Positions 1 through 10,885 are shown, counted from the first letter of the stretch. The stretch: DNA of 64,000 nucleotides from Thiohalobacter thiocyanaticus (GCF_003932505.1 NZ_QZMU01000001.1:1922001-1986000); one strand, 5' to 3'. Translations and numbers: made by a program. The notes: generated by a model not told the origin, from the sequence alone.

Positions 1-1570
1 TGCCGCTGCCGGCGGGATTCTCGATGCCGACCACGCCGCCCGGAGGGGCCAGGTCGCCGGGCAGTCCGCCGCCGATGATGCCGCGGGTCTCGTTCTGGAA
101 GACGTCGTTCTTGGTCAGGCCGAGCTTGACACCGAGATCGCGGGCGAAGTCGTCATTGGCGATGACGATGCGCGATTCGATCATCACCTGGCGGACCGGG
201 ATGTCCAGGCTGGTGATCAGGCGCCGGATGTCCTCCAGCCGCTCGGCGGTGTCCTTGATCAGCAGGGTGTTGGTGCGCTGGTCGATGGTCACTGAGCCGC
301 GCTCGGACAGCAGGCTGGAATCGCCCTGCCCGCCTTCGCCCGAGAGCAGGGAGGCCAGTTCACCGGCTTTGGCATAGTTGACCTGAATGAACTCGGAGAA
401 CAGCGGGGCCAGTTCCTCGATCTGTTTCTGGGATTCCAGTTCCAGCTTCTCGCGCGCGGCCAGTTCCTCGCTGGGCGCGACCAGGATCACGTCATCGTTC
501 TTGCGCATGGCCAGGCCCTTGGTCTTGAGCACGATGTCCAGGGCCTGGTCCCAGGGCACGTTCTGCAGGCGCAGGGTGATGTTGCCGCTGACGGTGTCGC
601 TGACCACGATGTTGGTGCTGGTGAAGTCGGCGATCAGCTGCAGTACGGAGCGTACCTCGATGTCCTGGAAATTCAGCGACAGACGCTCGCCGGTGTAACC
701 GACCTCCTCGCGCTGGCGCTGTTCCTGCTCTTCCTTGCTGACCTCGCGCACCTCGACGGTGAACAGCTCGTCGGACTGGTAGGCGATATGCTCGTACTCG
801 CCTTGCGGGGCGATGGTCACGCGTACATTGCCGCCCTGGCTGCGGGTGTCGATGGTCTGTACCGGGGTGGCAAAATCGACCACGTCCAGTCGCCGTTCCA
901 GGGATTCGGGCAGCAGGGTGTTCTGGATGTCCAGTACCACCTTGCCGGCTTCCTGGCGCATGTCGATCGGGATATTGGGCGTTGACAGATGGATCATGAC
1001 TCGGCCCTCGCCGTCCGGGCCCCGGCGGAAGTCGACGTTCTCGATGCGGCTGCCGCGGTTGGCGGTTGCCGCTGGTGCCGGGCTGTTGCCGGTGGCTGCG
1101 GTGTGACTGGCGGCGGCATCGCCGGCGCCGATGGTCAGTACGATCCGGTTGCCCTCGCTCTTCAGATCATAGGGTGCGCTCTCAACCAGATTGAGTACCA
1201 CGCGGGTGCGGCCCTGGGCCTCGATCGCGGTCAGGCTCTTGGCCAGGCCGACGCCGATGTTCCGTGACTTGCTGCCCAGCTGGTTGGTGGTGTTGGGGAG
1301 GTCCAGCGCGATCCGGGCCGGGTTGTCGATGGTGAAGCTCAGCGGTTTTTCCGCCGGCTCGGCCATATTCAGCGTGATCTGCACCTTGTTGCCGGGCAGG
1401 GAGGAGACGTCCACACCCTGCAGTGCGTTCTCCTGGGCCGCCAGGGCATGGGAAAACACCAGGACGGCGAGGCCGATCAGGAGGGATTGCAGTCGGGTCA
1501 TGATGGTATCCGGTCTGGTCTGGGCCTGCGGGCGGCTGAGACGGTTGTGGGCAATGTGCATTGAGATCAT
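1..1570 (-). CDS. pilQ: Type IV pilus secretin PilQ, N-terminal part (cut by window edge)
   Basis: Outer-membrane secretin through which the type IV pilus passes. About 523 codons are visible. There is a hydrophobic signal peptide near residues 25-45, then two AMIN-type beta domains (about 50-145 and 170-265) that bind peptidoglycan, a short secretin/TonB N-terminal domain (around RLSLNFQDIEVRSVL) and an N1/NolW domain with VNYAKAGELASLL. The C-terminal secretin barrel lies beyond position 1. I prefer the ATG at 1570 because a purine-rich GGGGGGAAACAGG precedes it. An ATG at 1501, directly before the signal peptide, is the alternative. It is the last gene of pilMNOPQ and starts 19 bases after pilP stops. 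Confidence 0.93.
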   Translation of the reverse strand, partial: MISMHIAHNRLSRPQAQTRPDTIMTRLQSLLIGLAVLVFSHALAAQENALQGVDVSSLPGNKVQITLNMAEPAEKPLSFTIDNPARIALDLPNTTNQLGSKSRNIGVGLAKSLTAIEAQGRTRVVLNLVESAPYDLKSEGNRIVLTIGAGDAAASHTAATGNSPAPAATANRGSRIENVDFRRGPDGEGRVMIHLSTPNIPIDMRQEAGKVVLDIQNTLLPESLERRLDVVDFATPVQTIDTRSQGGNVRVTIAPQGEYEHIAYQSDELFTVEVREVSKEEQEQRQREEVGYTGERLSLNFQDIEVRSVLQLIADFTSTNIVVSDTVSGNITLRLQNVPWDQALDIVLKTKGLAMRKNDDVILVAPSEELAAREKLELESQKQIEELAPLFSEFIQVNYAKAGELASLLSGEGGQGDSSLLSERGSVTIDQRTNTLLIKDTAERLEDIRRLITSLDIPVRQVMIESRIVIANDDFARDLGVKLGLTKNDVFQNETRGIIGGGLPGDLAPPGGVVGIENPAGSG

Positions 1571-1589
1571 CCTGTTTCCCCCCATGGGA

Positions 1590-2132
1590 TCATTCACTGA
1601 GCGCGAGCGAGGCCTGGCGTTCGATCCAGCCTCCCAGCCCGTCCGGAACGATTTCCACTAACTCGATTTCATATTCCGTGATGTTGACGATTTTGCCGTG
1701 ATTCTGCCCCAGGTGGTTGCCCGGCTGAACCCGGTGAATGGTGCCGTCATTGGCGCGTACCAGCGCCCAGGACTGGCCGCCCTGATCCAGCGTGCCGACC
1801 ATGCGCAGGGTGTCCAGCGGGAAGGACTCCAGCGCCTCGCGGGGACGGTTGCTGTCCGGCCGCACGCCATTGTCGCGGCTCTCGGTCAGGATGTCGTCCG
1901 GAGCGCCGCCGGCACTGGGTCGGAAGGGGCTGCGCAGTTCGCCCGCCTGGTAGAGAAAGGTCTCGTAGGGCTTGAACTCGGGCAGGGGTTCGACGCGTGT
2001 GTTCTGCCGTGCCCGGACCTCTTCCGTGTACTGGCGCAGGTCGTCGGTCTGGCCGCCGCTGCAGGAGGCTACCATGGCGGACAGACTCAGCAGCCAGACG
2101 ATCCGGCCGGGGCGATCCATTGTCGATTTCAC
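1590..2132 (-). CDS. pilP: Type IV pilus assembly lipoprotein PilP
   Basis: Inner-membrane lipoprotein that links the PilN/PilO complex to the secretin PilQ. It has 180 residues, the usual size. The signal peptide ends in a lipobox with Cys24 (MVASC). A disordered linker is followed by the beta-domain around FPLDTLRMVGTL and the motif GNHLGQNHGKIVNI. It overlaps pilO by 4 bases (ATGA), so it is translationally coupled. A second Met at residue 5 could be the true start. Confidence 0.93.
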   Translation of the reverse strand: MKSTMDRPGRIVWLLSLSAMVASCSGGQTDDLRQYTEEVRARQNTRVEPLPEFKPYETFLYQAGELRSPFRPSAGGAPDDILTESRDNGVRPDSNRPREALESFPLDTLRMVGTLDQGGQSWALVRANDGTIHRVQPGNHLGQNHGKIVNITEYEIELVEIVPDGLGGWIERQASLALSE

Positions 2133-2749
2133 TGGCCCGCCTCCTCTGATTCATCCTCGTCCAGATAGCGGTAGGTCTTAGCCGTCAGCTCCATGACCAG
2201 TTCGCCCTGGGCGTTGTCTCCATCCTTGCCCGGCGTGATGCCGATGTCGTGAATGGTGACGATGCGCGGCAGGGCGGCCACGCCGCTGACGAAGTTGCCG
2301 AATTCGTGATAGCTGCCGCGCACGCGGATGCTGATGGGAAGCTCGGCGTAGAAGTCCTTCGGGATTTCGCTTTCTGGTTTGAACAGCTCGAATTCCAGGC
2401 CGCTGGCCAGTCCGGTCTGGGAGACATCGACCAGCAGCTCGGCCACCTCGGTCTTGTTGGGCAGCTGGCGCAGCATGGTTCCGAAGCTCTGGCGCATCTC
2501 CTCCAGCTGCTGCTTGTAGGCCTCCAGATTGGCCGCCTTGGCCGCCTTGGACTCGAACTGGGACTTGAGGTCCTGTTCCTCACGCTCAACCTTCTGCAGC
2601 TGAGCCTGCTGGTCCTTGATGTCGAACCAGTAGCCCAGGAAGGTCACTGCGGCCGCCACCAGAATGATGACGAAGATACGGGCCGGCAGGGGCCAGGCGT
2701 GGATGTTGCTGAAGTCGAGCTCGTTGAGCCTGTTCAGATCCAGGTTCAT
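2129..2749 (-). CDS. pilO: Type IV pilus inner-membrane alignment protein PilO
   Basis: Forms a heterodimer with PilN in the periplasm and connects the cytoplasmic PilM ring to PilP/PilQ. It has 206 residues: a short cytoplasmic tail, one membrane helix at about 24-43 (IFVIILVAAAVTFLGYW), a coiled coil at about 46-100 rich in Gln/Glu/Lys, and a ferredoxin-like periplasmic domain with IRVRGSYHEFGNFVSGVAAL, typical of PilO. It overlaps both pilN and pilP by 4 bases. Confidence 0.94.
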   Translation of the reverse strand: MNLDLNRLNELDFSNIHAWPLPARIFVIILVAAAVTFLGYWFDIKDQQAQLQKVEREEQDLKSQFESKAAKAANLEAYKQQLEEMRQSFGTMLRQLPNKTEVAELLVDVSQTGLASGLEFELFKPESEIPKDFYAELPISIRVRGSYHEFGNFVSGVAALPRIVTIHDIGITPGKDGDNAQGELVMELTAKTYRYLDEDESEEAGQ

Positions 2750-3324
2750 GAATCACCCCCGGCGTCTTTGTCTGCATCGGCCTGGGCATTCCTCTGCTTG
2801 GCCGTGAGGGTGAATTCGGCGGTGCGGGAACGCTCGTTCTTCCTGGTCTCGATGACCTGCAGCCCGGGGTTGGCGAGCCAGTCGGAGCCGTCGATATTGC
2901 GCATATAGGCCGATACCCGGGCGTTGGACTGGGCCACCCCGTTGATGGTGAGATTGGTGCTGTTCTGCTGGAACTGGGTCAGGTGCACCCCGTCCGGCAG
3001 GGTGCGCACCAGTTCGTCCATCAGGTGTACGCTCATGGGGCGGTTGCTCTGCAGTTCCTGGATGACGTTCATGCGGGCCAGCAGGTTGGTCTTGGTCTTT
3101 TCGAGGTCGTTGATTTCGCGGATTTCCTTGTCCAGCTTCTTGATCTCCGCCTGCAGGAAGCTGTTGCGGCTGTTCTGATTCTCGATCATTCCCGCCATCT
3201 GCATGTGCCACAGCCCCCAGATGGCGGCGCCGAACACGGCGGCCAGCACGACCTGGACCACGAAGTCCTTCTGCTGCTGGGCGCGCAGTTCCTCGCGCCA
3301 GGGTAAAAGATTTATACGTGCCAT
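2746..3324 (-). CDS. pilN: Type IV pilus assembly protein PilN
   Basis: Bitopic membrane protein whose N-terminal tail docks into PilM. The diagnostic tail motif INLLPWRE is at residues 4-11. It is followed by a membrane helix (about 23-42), a coiled coil (about 45-85) and a periplasmic ferredoxin-like domain carrying LPDGVHLTQF. The length of 192 residues is normal. It sits 17 bases after pilM and overlaps pilO by 4 bases. Confidence 0.94.
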   Translation of the reverse strand: MARINLLPWREELRAQQQKDFVVQVVLAAVFGAAIWGLWHMQMAGMIENQNSRNSFLQAEIKKLDKEIREINDLEKTKTNLLARMNVIQELQSNRPMSVHLMDELVRTLPDGVHLTQFQQNSTNLTINGVAQSNARVSAYMRNIDGSDWLANPGLQVIETRKNERSRTAEFTLTAKQRNAQADADKDAGGDS

Positions 3325-3341
3325 TTCCTTGTGCTCCCCCT

Positions 3342-4439
<1,098 letters not shown>

Positions 4440-4623
4440 TTATTTTATCCTGAGCTTGCGCCTACAATGTCGACTCTTGCATTAGAAGGGAACCCCAACT
4501 ATTTGTCAACAAAAGTTCTAGTTGCGCCTTCAGGTTTCGAATCAGGGTATCGGAATCTGCTCGATTTCCTTTATAGTGACGGGTCTATGGCGTGAATAAG
4601 CTGAGACGGGTATCACAGTCCCC

Positions 4624-7065
4624 TTGATTATGATTATGAAGATTCTGCGGTTTCTTTTGCCTGCGCTGCTGGGTCTGGCGGCGCTGGCGCTGGCCCTGGG
4701 GGCCGGCCTGTATTTTTATATCACCCCCCAGTTGCCCTCCATTGAAGCATTGCGTGACGTGCGTTTCCAGGTCCCGTTGCGGATCTACAGCAGCGATGGC
4801 CAGCTGATCGCCGAGTACGGCGAGAAGCGCCGCGCCCCGGTGACCTATGAACAGGTGCCTGAGCTGCTGGTCAAGGCCTTCCTGGCGGCCGAGGACGACC
4901 GTTTCTTCGTGCATCCCGGCGTGGATTACCAGGGCCTGCTGCGGGCCGCCTTCGAACTGGCACGTACCGGCGAGAAGCGCCAGGGCGGCAGTACCATCAC
5001 CATGCAGGTGGCGCGCAATTTCTTTCTCAGCCGGGAAAAGACCTATCTGCGCAAGCTCACCGAGATCTTTCTCGCCCTGAAGATCGAACGCGAGCTGTCC
5101 AAGCAGCAGATACTCGAGCTGTACCTGAACAAGATCTATCTCGGCCAGCGCGCCTACGGCGTGGGCGCGGCGGCACAGATCTACTATGGCAAGGCCATCG
5201 ATGAGCTCACCCTCCCGCAGATGGCCATGATCGCCGGCCTGCCCAAGGCGCCTTCACGCGACAATCCGGTCTCCGATATGCTGCGCGCGGAGCAGCGGCG
5301 CAATTATGTGTTGCGGCGGATGTACACCCTGGATTACATCGATGCCGAACGGTACCGCCAGGCACTCGTCGCCCCGATCAGCGCCCGCCTGCATGCGCGC
5401 AACAGCGAGCTGGAGGCCGGCTATGTTGCCGAGATGGTGCGCGCCCATATGGTGGAACGCTTCGGTGAACAGGCCTATACCGAGGGCTACCAGGTCCGGA
5501 CCACGCTGGATTCGAGCCGCCAGCGGGCGGCGAACCGGGCCCTGCGCGCCGCCCTCATGGAATACGACCGCCGTCACGGTTACCGTGGTCATGAGGGCCT
5601 GGTGAAGCTGCCGGAGGCGGCGCCGGCCGAGGCGGCGGCCCGGGCGCTGACGGACAGGTCCCGTCTGGCCGGACTGGTGCCGGCCGTGGTGCTGGCGCTG
5701 GAGGAGCAGGCGTTCACGGCACTGCTGAAGGACGGCCGGGAAGTCACGGTGGCGTGGGAAGGCATCGAGTGGGCCCGCCCCTACCTCAGTCATGACCGTC
5801 GCGGCAAGGCCCCGACGCAGGCCGCCGACGTGGTCGAGCCGGGCGCGATCGTGCGCCTGCAGGAGCTGGAGGAGGGCTGGCGGCTGGCGCAGCTGCCCGC
5901 CATCGAGGGCGCGCTGGTGTCCCTGCTGCCGGATGACGGGGCCATCGTGGCGCTGGTCGGCGGCCTGGATTATTTCCGCTCCAAGTTCAACCGCGCGGTG
6001 CAGGCCCGGCGTCAGCCGGGCTCGAGTTTCAAGCCCTTCATCTATTCCGCCGCCCTGGACAAGGGGTTCACCGCCGCCACCATCATCAACGACGCCCCGG
6101 TGGTGTTCGACGACCCCGGCCTGGAGGCGCACTGGCGGCCGGAGAACTACAGCGGGCGCTTCTATGGCCCCACCCGGCTGCGCGAGGCCCTGACGCATTC
6201 ACGCAACCTGGTTTCCATCCGGCTGCTGCAGGACATCGGGGTGCGCTTTGCCATCGACTATGTGCAGCGCTTCGGTTTCCAGCCCGGGCAGCTGCCTGCC
6301 AACCTGTCGCTGGCCCTGGGCAGCGGCAGCGTCACCCCGCTGCAGATGGCGCGCGGTTTTGCCGTCTTTGCCAATGGTGGCTACCGTATTGAACCCTATT
6401 TCATCGACCGCATCCTGGATGGGAGGGGCGAGACGGTGTTTGAGGCCCGCCCGCCGACCGTGTGCCGGGACTGCGAGCCCGAAGCCGATGCGGAGCTGCC
6501 CCCGGTCCCGGCCGCTGACCCCGCGGTGATGCTGGCCGATCCGCCAGGCCCTGCACCCCTGCCCCGCGCCGAGCGGGTGCTGGAGCCACGCAACAGCTGG
6601 CTGATGAACAGCCTGCTGCAGGATGTGATCAAGCGCGGTACCGGCCGCCGCGCGCTGACCCTGGGCCGCGGTGATCTGCGCGGCAAGACCGGCACCACCA
6701 ACGATCAGCGTGATGCCTGGTTCTGCGGTTTCACCCCCGGGCTGGTCAGCATCGCCTGGGTCGGCTTCGACGAATTGGCCCCGCTGGGCCGGGGCGAGAC
6801 CGGTGGCCGTGCCGCCCTGCCCATGTGGATCGATTACATGCAGACAGCCCTCGAGGGCATGCCGGAACAGCGTCGCGACCCGCCGGCCGGACTGGTGACG
6901 GTACGCATCGATCCGGTCACCGGTCTGCTCTCGCCGAGCGGTCAGACCGGCGCCATTTTCGAAACCTTCCGCCAGGAGCAGGTGCCGACCCGTTACAGCC
7001 GCGCGGAGGCATCGGACGGCGAGGGAATGGATCAGGACAACGAGTCGGCCGAACCGCTGTTCTAG
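4624..7065 (+). CDS. mrcA: Penicillin-binding protein 1A, bifunctional peptidoglycan synthase
   Basis: Class A PBP that polymerises glycan strands (GT51 transglycosylase) and cross-links them (transpeptidase). It has 813 residues. An N-terminal membrane anchor (about 8-32) is followed by GT51 motifs EDDRFFVHPGVD and QGGSTITMQVARN, an OB-like insert, and the transpeptidase SxxK (SSFK, about Ser467), SRN (THSRNLVS) and KTG (GKTGTTND, about residue 687). The first codons encode MIMIMK, and the ATG at 4636 is as likely a start as 4624. It lies head-to-head with pilM, the classic arrangement in Gammaproteobacteria. Confidence 0.95.
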   Translation: MIMIMKILRFLLPALLGLAALALALGAGLYFYITPQLPSIEALRDVRFQVPLRIYSSDGQLIAEYGEKRRAPVTYEQVPELLVKAFLAAEDDRFFVHPGVDYQGLLRAAFELARTGEKRQGGSTITMQVARNFFLSREKTYLRKLTEIFLALKIERELSKQQILELYLNKIYLGQRAYGVGAAAQIYYGKAIDELTLPQMAMIAGLPKAPSRDNPVSDMLRAEQRRNYVLRRMYTLDYIDAERYRQALVAPISARLHARNSELEAGYVAEMVRAHMVERFGEQAYTEGYQVRTTLDSSRQRAANRALRAALMEYDRRHGYRGHEGLVKLPEAAPAEAAARALTDRSRLAGLVPAVVLALEEQAFTALLKDGREVTVAWEGIEWARPYLSHDRRGKAPTQAADVVEPGAIVRLQELEEGWRLAQLPAIEGALVSLLPDDGAIVALVGGLDYFRSKFNRAVQARRQPGSSFKPFIYSAALDKGFTAATIINDAPVVFDDPGLEAHWRPENYSGRFYGPTRLREALTHSRNLVSIRLLQDIGVRFAIDYVQRFGFQPGQLPANLSLALGSGSVTPLQMARGFAVFANGGYRIEPYFIDRILDGRGETVFEARPPTVCRDCEPEADAELPPVPAADPAVMLADPPGPAPLPRAERVLEPRNSWLMNSLLQDVIKRGTGRRALTLGRGDLRGKTGTTNDQRDAWFCGFTPGLVSIAWVGFDELAPLGRGETGGRAALPMWIDYMQTALEGMPEQRRDPPAGLVTVRIDPVTGLLSPSGQTGAIFETFRQEQVPTRYSRAEASDGEGMDQDNESAEPLF

Positions 7066-7086
7066 GCGATATAGAGGGGGTACGGG

Positions 7087-7707
7087 ATGCGACATTCGAC
7101 CCGCGATCAGCAGATGCGCCAGCGCATCGCCCAGGAGGCGGCGCGGCTGATCGCCACCGAGGGTGTGCGGGACTACGGCGCGGCCAAGCGCAAGGCGGCC
7201 GAACGCCTCGGCGCGCCCGATACCCGCAACATGCCGCGCAACACCGAGATCGAGGCCGAACTGGTGAGTTACCAGTCGCTGTTCCAGCGCAATGAGCAGC
7301 CGCGGCACCTGCAGTCACTGCGCCGCGCCGCGGTCCAGGCCATGGGGTTTTTCGAACGTTTCCGCCCGCGTCTGACCGGCTCGGTGCTCAGCGGCACCGC
7401 CGACAAGCACTCGGACGTCAACCTGCACCTGTTCGCCGCCACGCCCGAGGAGGTGTTCATCTATCTGATGGAGCAGCAGTTGCCCTTCGAGGAAGGCCAG
7501 CGGCGTTTCCGTTTCGGCCGCGACGAACAGCATACCGTGCCGGTGGTGCGCTTCATGGCCGGCGAGGTGCCGATCGAGGCGGCGATCTTCTCGGAAGAGG
7601 GTATCCGTCAGCCGCCGCGCTCGCCCATCGACAGCCGGCCGATGGAACGGGCCGGACTGGCCCGGGTGGAGGCGCTGCTGGAGGAGGCCGAGCCGGTCGA
7701 GTCCTGA
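7087..7707 (+). CDS. Predicted nucleotidyltransferase-like protein of unknown role
   Basis: A 206-residue cytoplasmic protein with no membrane segment. The first 70 residues are charged and helical. The centre holds LTGSVLSGTADKHSDVNLHL, which looks like the GS-x(n)-DxN/DxD core of the nucleotidyltransferase fold, followed by helices and HTVPVVRFMAGEVPIEAAIF. The substrate cannot be told. It starts 21 bases after mrcA with a G-rich ribosome site (AGAGGGGGTACGGG) and may be co-transcribed with it. Confidence 0.6.
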   Translation: MRHSTRDQQMRQRIAQEAARLIATEGVRDYGAAKRKAAERLGAPDTRNMPRNTEIEAELVSYQSLFQRNEQPRHLQSLRRAAVQAMGFFERFRPRLTGSVLSGTADKHSDVNLHLFAATPEEVFIYLMEQQLPFEEGQRRFRFGRDEQHTVPVVRFMAGEVPIEAAIFSEEGIRQPPRSPIDSRPMERAGLARVEALLEEAEPVES

Positions 7708-7725
7708 TTTCGGGTTTCGTGGTAT

Positions 7726-7962
7726 TTGGGCCACAGATAAACACGAATGAACACGGATAAGATCAAAACAATGACAAGCCGCGAATGAACGCGAATCAAC
7801 GTCAATAAACCAATATCAATCAATCAGTTCGTAGACCGGAATAAGCGCAGCGTCTCCGGCAACCCGTGCCATGCCGGAAACGGGCCTTGTGGCCCTTATT
7901 CCGGCCTACGGCTGATTTGTCGGCGTTGATTCGTGTTCATTGGTGTTTATCTGTGGCCCAAA
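7726..7962. repeat. Long inverted repeat between convergent genes
   Basis: The left arm (about 7726-7758, reading TTTGGGCCACAGATAAACAC) is matched imperfectly by its reverse complement at about 7926-7962. A second inner pair, centred on CCGGAATAAG and CTTATTCCGG (about 7835-7910), is nested inside. No ORF of credible coding character lies between 7708 and 7992. Lying between two convergent genes, it could act as a bidirectional transcription end. A related arm sequence recurs at 15735-15989. Confidence 0.7.
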
Positions 7963-7992
7963 AAAACCGCGCACTCAGCCCACTCAACCCAC

Positions 7993-9258
7993 TCAGGTCA
8001 CGCCGATCTTCGGCGGCTCGGGATAATGTGAGGGATAGGGCTCGCGTGCCGCGCCGGTATCCACGGCGGCGCGGGCGATGGCGGGCGGGACGAAATCGAT
8101 CAGCCGCGGGTCCAGTGGTTTGGGAATGATGTAGTCCGGCCCGAATTCCAGGCGTTCCAGATTGTAGGCCTGCAACACCTCGGGAAGCACCGGCTCGCGC
8201 GCCAGCGCGCACAGGGCCCCGACCGCGGCGATCTTCATCTGCTGATTGATCTCGCGTGCGTGCACGTCCAGGGTGCCGCGGAAGATGAAGGGAAAGCCCA
8301 GTACATTGTTCACCTGGTTGGGGTAGTCACTGCGCCCGGTGGCCATGATCAGGTCGTCGCGCACCCGGAGTGCGACCTCCGGCCGGATCTCGGGGTCGGG
8401 ATTGGACAGGGCGAAGACGATCGGCCGCTCGGCCATGCTCGCCAGCATCTCCGGGGTGAGGATGTCGGGTCCGGACACGCCGATGAAGACGTCGGCGCCC
8501 CGCATGGCGTCGGCCAGGCTGCGGCGGTCGGTTGCCACCGCATAGGCCTGCTTGTACTCATTCAGGTCGTCGCGCCCGCTGTGGATAACGCCCTGGCGGT
8601 CAACCAGCAGGATGCGCTTGCGGTCGGCGCCCAGCGCGATCAGCAGATCCATGGATGCGATGCCGGCCGCGCCGGCACCCACGCAGACGATGTCGGCCTC
8701 GGGCAGGGTTTTGCCCTGGATCTCCAGGGCGTTGAGCAGGCCGGCGGCGATGATGATGGCGGTGCCATGCTGGTCATCGTGGAAGACCGGGATGTTGAGC
8801 CGCTCGATCAGGGTGCGCTCGATCTCGAAGCAGCGCGGCGCGGCGATGTCCTCCAGATTGATGCCGCCGAAGGTCGGCGCGATGCGGGTCACGGTGTCGA
8901 TGAAATCCTCCGTGGCCGGGGCGTCGACCTCGATGTCGAACACGTCGATGTTGGCGAAGCGCTTGAACAGCACGCCCTTGCCCTCCATCACCGGCTTGCC
9001 GGCCAGCGGTCCCACATTGCCCAGTCCCAGCACCGCGGTACCATCGGTGATCACGGCCACCAGGTTGCCCTTGGCGGTGTAGCGGAAGGCGTTGTGCGGG
9101 TCCCGCGCGATCTCGCGCACCGGCTCGGCCACGCCCGGGGTGTAGGCCAGGGCCAGGTCATCCTGGCTGTTGCAGGGCTTGGTGACCTCGATGGCGATTT
9201 TTCCGGGTTGGGGTTCGGCGTGATAGGCGAGGGCGCGTTCTCTGTAGTCGCGGGACAT
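7993..9258 (-). CDS. NAD(P)-dependent malic enzyme, short form
   Basis: Oxidatively decarboxylates malate to pyruvate and CO2. The motifs are clear: LAYTPGVAEPVREI, VITDGTAVLGLGNVGPLAG, VFHDDQHGTAII and the Rossmann loop CVGAGAAGIASMD. The 421 residues match the stand-alone form without a C-terminal phosphotransacetylase domain. I start at the ATG at 9258 (MSRDYRERAL), which has AAAGGA upstream. The frame stays open to 9303. Cofactor preference cannot be read with confidence. Confidence 0.93.
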   Translation of the reverse strand: MSRDYRERALAYHAEPQPGKIAIEVTKPCNSQDDLALAYTPGVAEPVREIARDPHNAFRYTAKGNLVAVITDGTAVLGLGNVGPLAGKPVMEGKGVLFKRFANIDVFDIEVDAPATEDFIDTVTRIAPTFGGINLEDIAAPRCFEIERTLIERLNIPVFHDDQHGTAIIIAAGLLNALEIQGKTLPEADIVCVGAGAAGIASMDLLIALGADRKRILLVDRQGVIHSGRDDLNEYKQAYAVATDRRSLADAMRGADVFIGVSGPDILTPEMLASMAERPIVFALSNPDPEIRPEVALRVRDDLIMATGRSDYPNQVNNVLGFPFIFRGTLDVHAREINQQMKIAAVGALCALAREPVLPEVLQAYNLERLEFGPDYIIPKPLDPRLIDFVPPAIARAAVDTGAAREPYPSHYPEPPKIGVT

Positions 9259-9308
9259 CCGGTTCGGTCCTTTGTCGTGGCGGGTGCGTTCGGGTTCGGG
9301 CAATGGTA

Positions 9309-9384
9309 ACGCAAAGGACGCAGAGGCGCAGAGACGCGAAGCAGAATGGATTTCAGGCGTTTCCTGTCTCTGCGCCTCTGCATA
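9309..9384. repeat. Inverted repeat behind the M48 protease gene
   Basis: The left arm GACGCAGAGGCGCAGAGA is answered by its near-exact reverse complement TCTCTGCGCCTCTGC at the right side, with a spacer of about 35 bases. It lies between the M48 protease gene and the upstream malic enzyme gene, both on the minus strand. Confidence 0.65.
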
Positions 9385-9408
9385 ATTGTCGCGCAGTTCA
9401 GCTGAAGG

Positions 9409-10881
9409 TCACGGCACGGTCTTGACCAGGCTGCCAGGGGCGGGCTCGCCGTCGGGATACAGATCGTTGAGCAGTCGCAGCTGCGCCTCGGGGTGGTTGG
9501 GGATGCTCGATTCGCGGGCCAGACCGGCCATGCGCGTGTCCGCCCCGGCGCGGATCACGTGGATGCGCAGGGCGCGGGCCAGCTTGCGCTCGGCCTCGGT
9601 CAGGGGGTGGAAACTGCGTGCGGTTTCCAGCACCAGCCGGTCGTAGCGGAAGGGGTCGCCGCTGTCATCGGCCGCGCCGGAGAACAGCAGCGCCTTGTCG
9701 TTGCGATACAGCACCACATGGCGCACCGGCAGCCGGCCCTTGCTCGTATCCTGCCGGGCGATGGCGGTGTAGCCCTCCATGCCCATATGCCGGATCGGCT
9801 CGCCGTGTTCGAGGTTCGACAGCTTCAGGCGCTGGAGCAGGAAGTCACGCGGCGGGATGCGCTTGTTCAGGTCGGCCATGGTGAACTGGATCATGCCGTC
9901 GCCGCTGCGGGTGGTGGCGACCACCCGGTCGGGCAGGTTCTCGACCTTCCAGCCTGCGGGAAAGCTGATGGCCAGATCCAGCGGGGCGTGATAGAAGTGG
10001 TTGCCGCGGCGGATGCCATCGGTCTCGCTGTCGCCGAAGACCAGCCCGTCGCTGCGCTGCAGGAAGGCATCGCGCTCGATGCGGCCGCCGTTGCGGGTAT
10101 GCGCCTCGGCCGCACCCACCACCTCCTGCAGCCGCTGGTCGTTGCTGGGGTGGGTGGAGAACAGGCCGTGATAGACCCGCGGCTCGCGGCCCTCCTCCTC
10201 GGCCAGCCGGATCTCGAACTGCTCCTGGTCCTTGAGCACCTCGATGACATCGAGCATGGCACCGGGGGCGTAGCCGGTACGGGCCAGGTACTCGGCGCCC
10301 AGGCGGTCGGCCTCCAGTTCGTGCTCGCGGCCGTAGCCGCGCACGATGGCCGTGCCGGCGATGTTGGCCAGATCCTGCGCGCCCTGCACGCCGGTGCTGC
10401 CGGCGATCACCGCACCGAGAATGCCGGTGACGGTGGACGCGCTGTGCTGGCGCACCGTGTGGCGGGCGGTGACGTGGCCGATCTCGTGGCCCAGCACCGC
10501 GGCCAGCTCGGCCTCGGAATTGAGATAGGCCAGCAGGCCGCGGGTGATGTAGATATAGCCGCCGGGCAGGGCGAAGGCGTTCACGTCCGGGCTGTCGAGC
10601 ACCGTGAAGCGGTAGATGAGATCGGGCCGGTGACTCTGCGCGGCCAGACGCTCGCCGACCCGCTGTACATAGGCCTGCAGTTCGGCGTCCTCGTACCGGC
10701 CCATCTGTTCCAGGACCTGCGGGTTCAGCTCCCGGCCCAGGGCGATTTCGCGCTCCTCGGACATGAGCACCAGGTCCCTGTCGCCGGTGACCGGGTTGGT
10801 GGCGCAGCCGGCGAGCAGGGTCAGGCCGGTCAGCAGAAGCGTCAGGATCAGCAGGGGCAGTCTTGGCAGCAGTGTCGGCAT
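9409..10881 (-). CDS. M48 family metalloprotease lipoprotein, BepA/YfgC-like
   Basis: Periplasmic zinc protease likely involved in outer-membrane protein quality control. A signal peptide ends in lipobox LLAGC (Cys26). The zinc motif HEIGH is followed by the third-ligand helix ELEADRLGAEYL, and HPSNDQRLQEV occurs downstream. The C-terminal half (residues about 280-490) carries a beta domain seen in the longer M48 lipoproteins of sulfur-oxidising Gammaproteobacteria instead of clear TPR repeats. It follows the thermonuclease gene by 4 bases and probably shares its transcript. Confidence 0.88.
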   Translation of the reverse strand: MPTLLPRLPLLILTLLLTGLTLLAGCATNPVTGDRDLVLMSEEREIALGRELNPQVLEQMGRYEDAELQAYVQRVGERLAAQSHRPDLIYRFTVLDSPDVNAFALPGGYIYITRGLLAYLNSEAELAAVLGHEIGHVTARHTVRQHSASTVTGILGAVIAGSTGVQGAQDLANIAGTAIVRGYGREHELEADRLGAEYLARTGYAPGAMLDVIEVLKDQEQFEIRLAEEEGREPRVYHGLFSTHPSNDQRLQEVVGAAEAHTRNGGRIERDAFLQRSDGLVFGDSETDGIRRGNHFYHAPLDLAISFPAGWKVENLPDRVVATTRSGDGMIQFTMADLNKRIPPRDFLLQRLKLSNLEHGEPIRHMGMEGYTAIARQDTSKGRLPVRHVVLYRNDKALLFSGAADDSGDPFRYDRLVLETARSFHPLTEAERKLARALRIHVIRAGADTRMAGLARESSIPNHPEAQLRLLNDLYPDGEPAPGSLVKTVP

Positions 10882-10885
10882 GGTC